Positions 6,675 to 6,800 of a stretch of DNA of 6,800 nt are shown here, piece after piece. The stretch's first letter is position 1. Each line of letters opens with the position of its first letter. The position numbers were made by a program, and so were the translations under genes. The stretch is taken from the NCBI GenBank assembly GCA_041685755.1, contig JAWLFC010000134.1:1-6800 (forward strand), given 5' to 3'. This DNA is from Sva-07 sp041685755. GTDB taxonomy: Bacteria > Actinomycetota > Acidimicrobiia > Acidimicrobiales > Ilumatobacteraceae. The notes below the pieces were generated by a model. The model worked only from the letters and a program-made list of their open reading frames with translations, was not told where the DNA came from and made no database searches.

Positions 6675-6800
6675 TCAGCCGGCCAGGCCGATCTGCGAAC
6701 GGGCGACGGCGTCGAGGTGGTCGGCCTCCAGCTCGAACTGCCACGCCCGTGAGCGCAGGTCGTCGGCGGCAGCGTGCAGCTGGTGCTGGTTGCGCTGCAG
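6675..6800 (-). CDS. C-terminal end of a short-helix protein (partial; possibly WXG100-like)
   Basis: The minus strand is open from the window edge to a TGA at 6675-6677 and gives the last 41 residues: a charged amphipathic helix (HQLHAAADDLRSRAWQFELE, then ADHLDAVARSQIGLAG). The start is outside the window. The leucine and alanine spacing is typical of a coiled-coil or helical-hairpin C-terminus, as in small WXG100/ESX-like proteins, but the diagnostic WxG turn would lie off the edge and cannot be checked. It precedes the 536-aa gene by eight bases on the same strand, a spacing that strongly suggests one transcript and possibly coupled translation. The adjoining frame of the downstream gene overlaps this region with Arg/Pro-rich sequence, which is why this frame was preferred as coding here. 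Confidence 0.72.
   Translation of the reverse strand: MQRNQHQLHAAADDLRSRAWQFELEADHLDAVARSQIGLAG

Noticed and set aside
6667..6744. N-terminal extension of the 536-aa protein to GTG at 6744
   Set aside because: The extra 26 residues are Arg/Pro-rich and overlap the preceding gene's coding end out of frame; GTG at 6666 gives a natural start right after that stop.

Overview
The window is very GC-rich, with strong G/C preference at third codon positions and frequent GTG/TTG starts. This suggests a high-GC actinomycete (Actinomycetota, possibly an Acidimicrobiia-type lineage; the class is a guess from protein style only). No RNA gene, CRISPR array, insertion sequence or integrase was seen.

Layout: (1) The 3' end of a plus-strand gene (1-159) encodes a protein ending in a C-terminal membrane helix. 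Everything else is on the minus strand and converges on it. Reading in transcription order from the right edge: (2) the last 41 codons of an unidentified helical protein (6675-6800); (3) eight bases later, a 536-aa alanine-rich helical protein (start about 6666, stop 5056); (4) a 281-base gap (4775-5055) without a convincing gene but with several perfect inverted repeats; (5) a 169-aa protein combining a GxxxGxxxG glycine-zipper segment with a bacterial PH-like (YokE/bPH-type) beta domain (4265-4774), with an excellent ribosome-binding site; (6) 65 bases later, a 1022-aa STAND-class ATPase regulator (1131-4199) with a MalT-like N-terminal NTPase module, a helical middle and a C-terminal SARP-type winged helix plus BTAD domain; (7) 66 bases later, a single-pass membrane protein with a large extracytoplasmic domain (177-1064).

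How they may work together (inference): the regulator and the membrane protein after it look like a co-transcribed pair, possibly including the PH-like gene upstream. The two helical genes at the right edge form a second tight unit whose arrangement resembles a small helical (WXG100/ESX-like) partner followed by a large alanine-rich protein. The gap with inverted repeats probably separates the two units. The best candidates for something undescribed are the helical pair, the glycine-zipper/PH-like protein, and the repeat-rich gap. None is a clear-cut new system from sequence alone.
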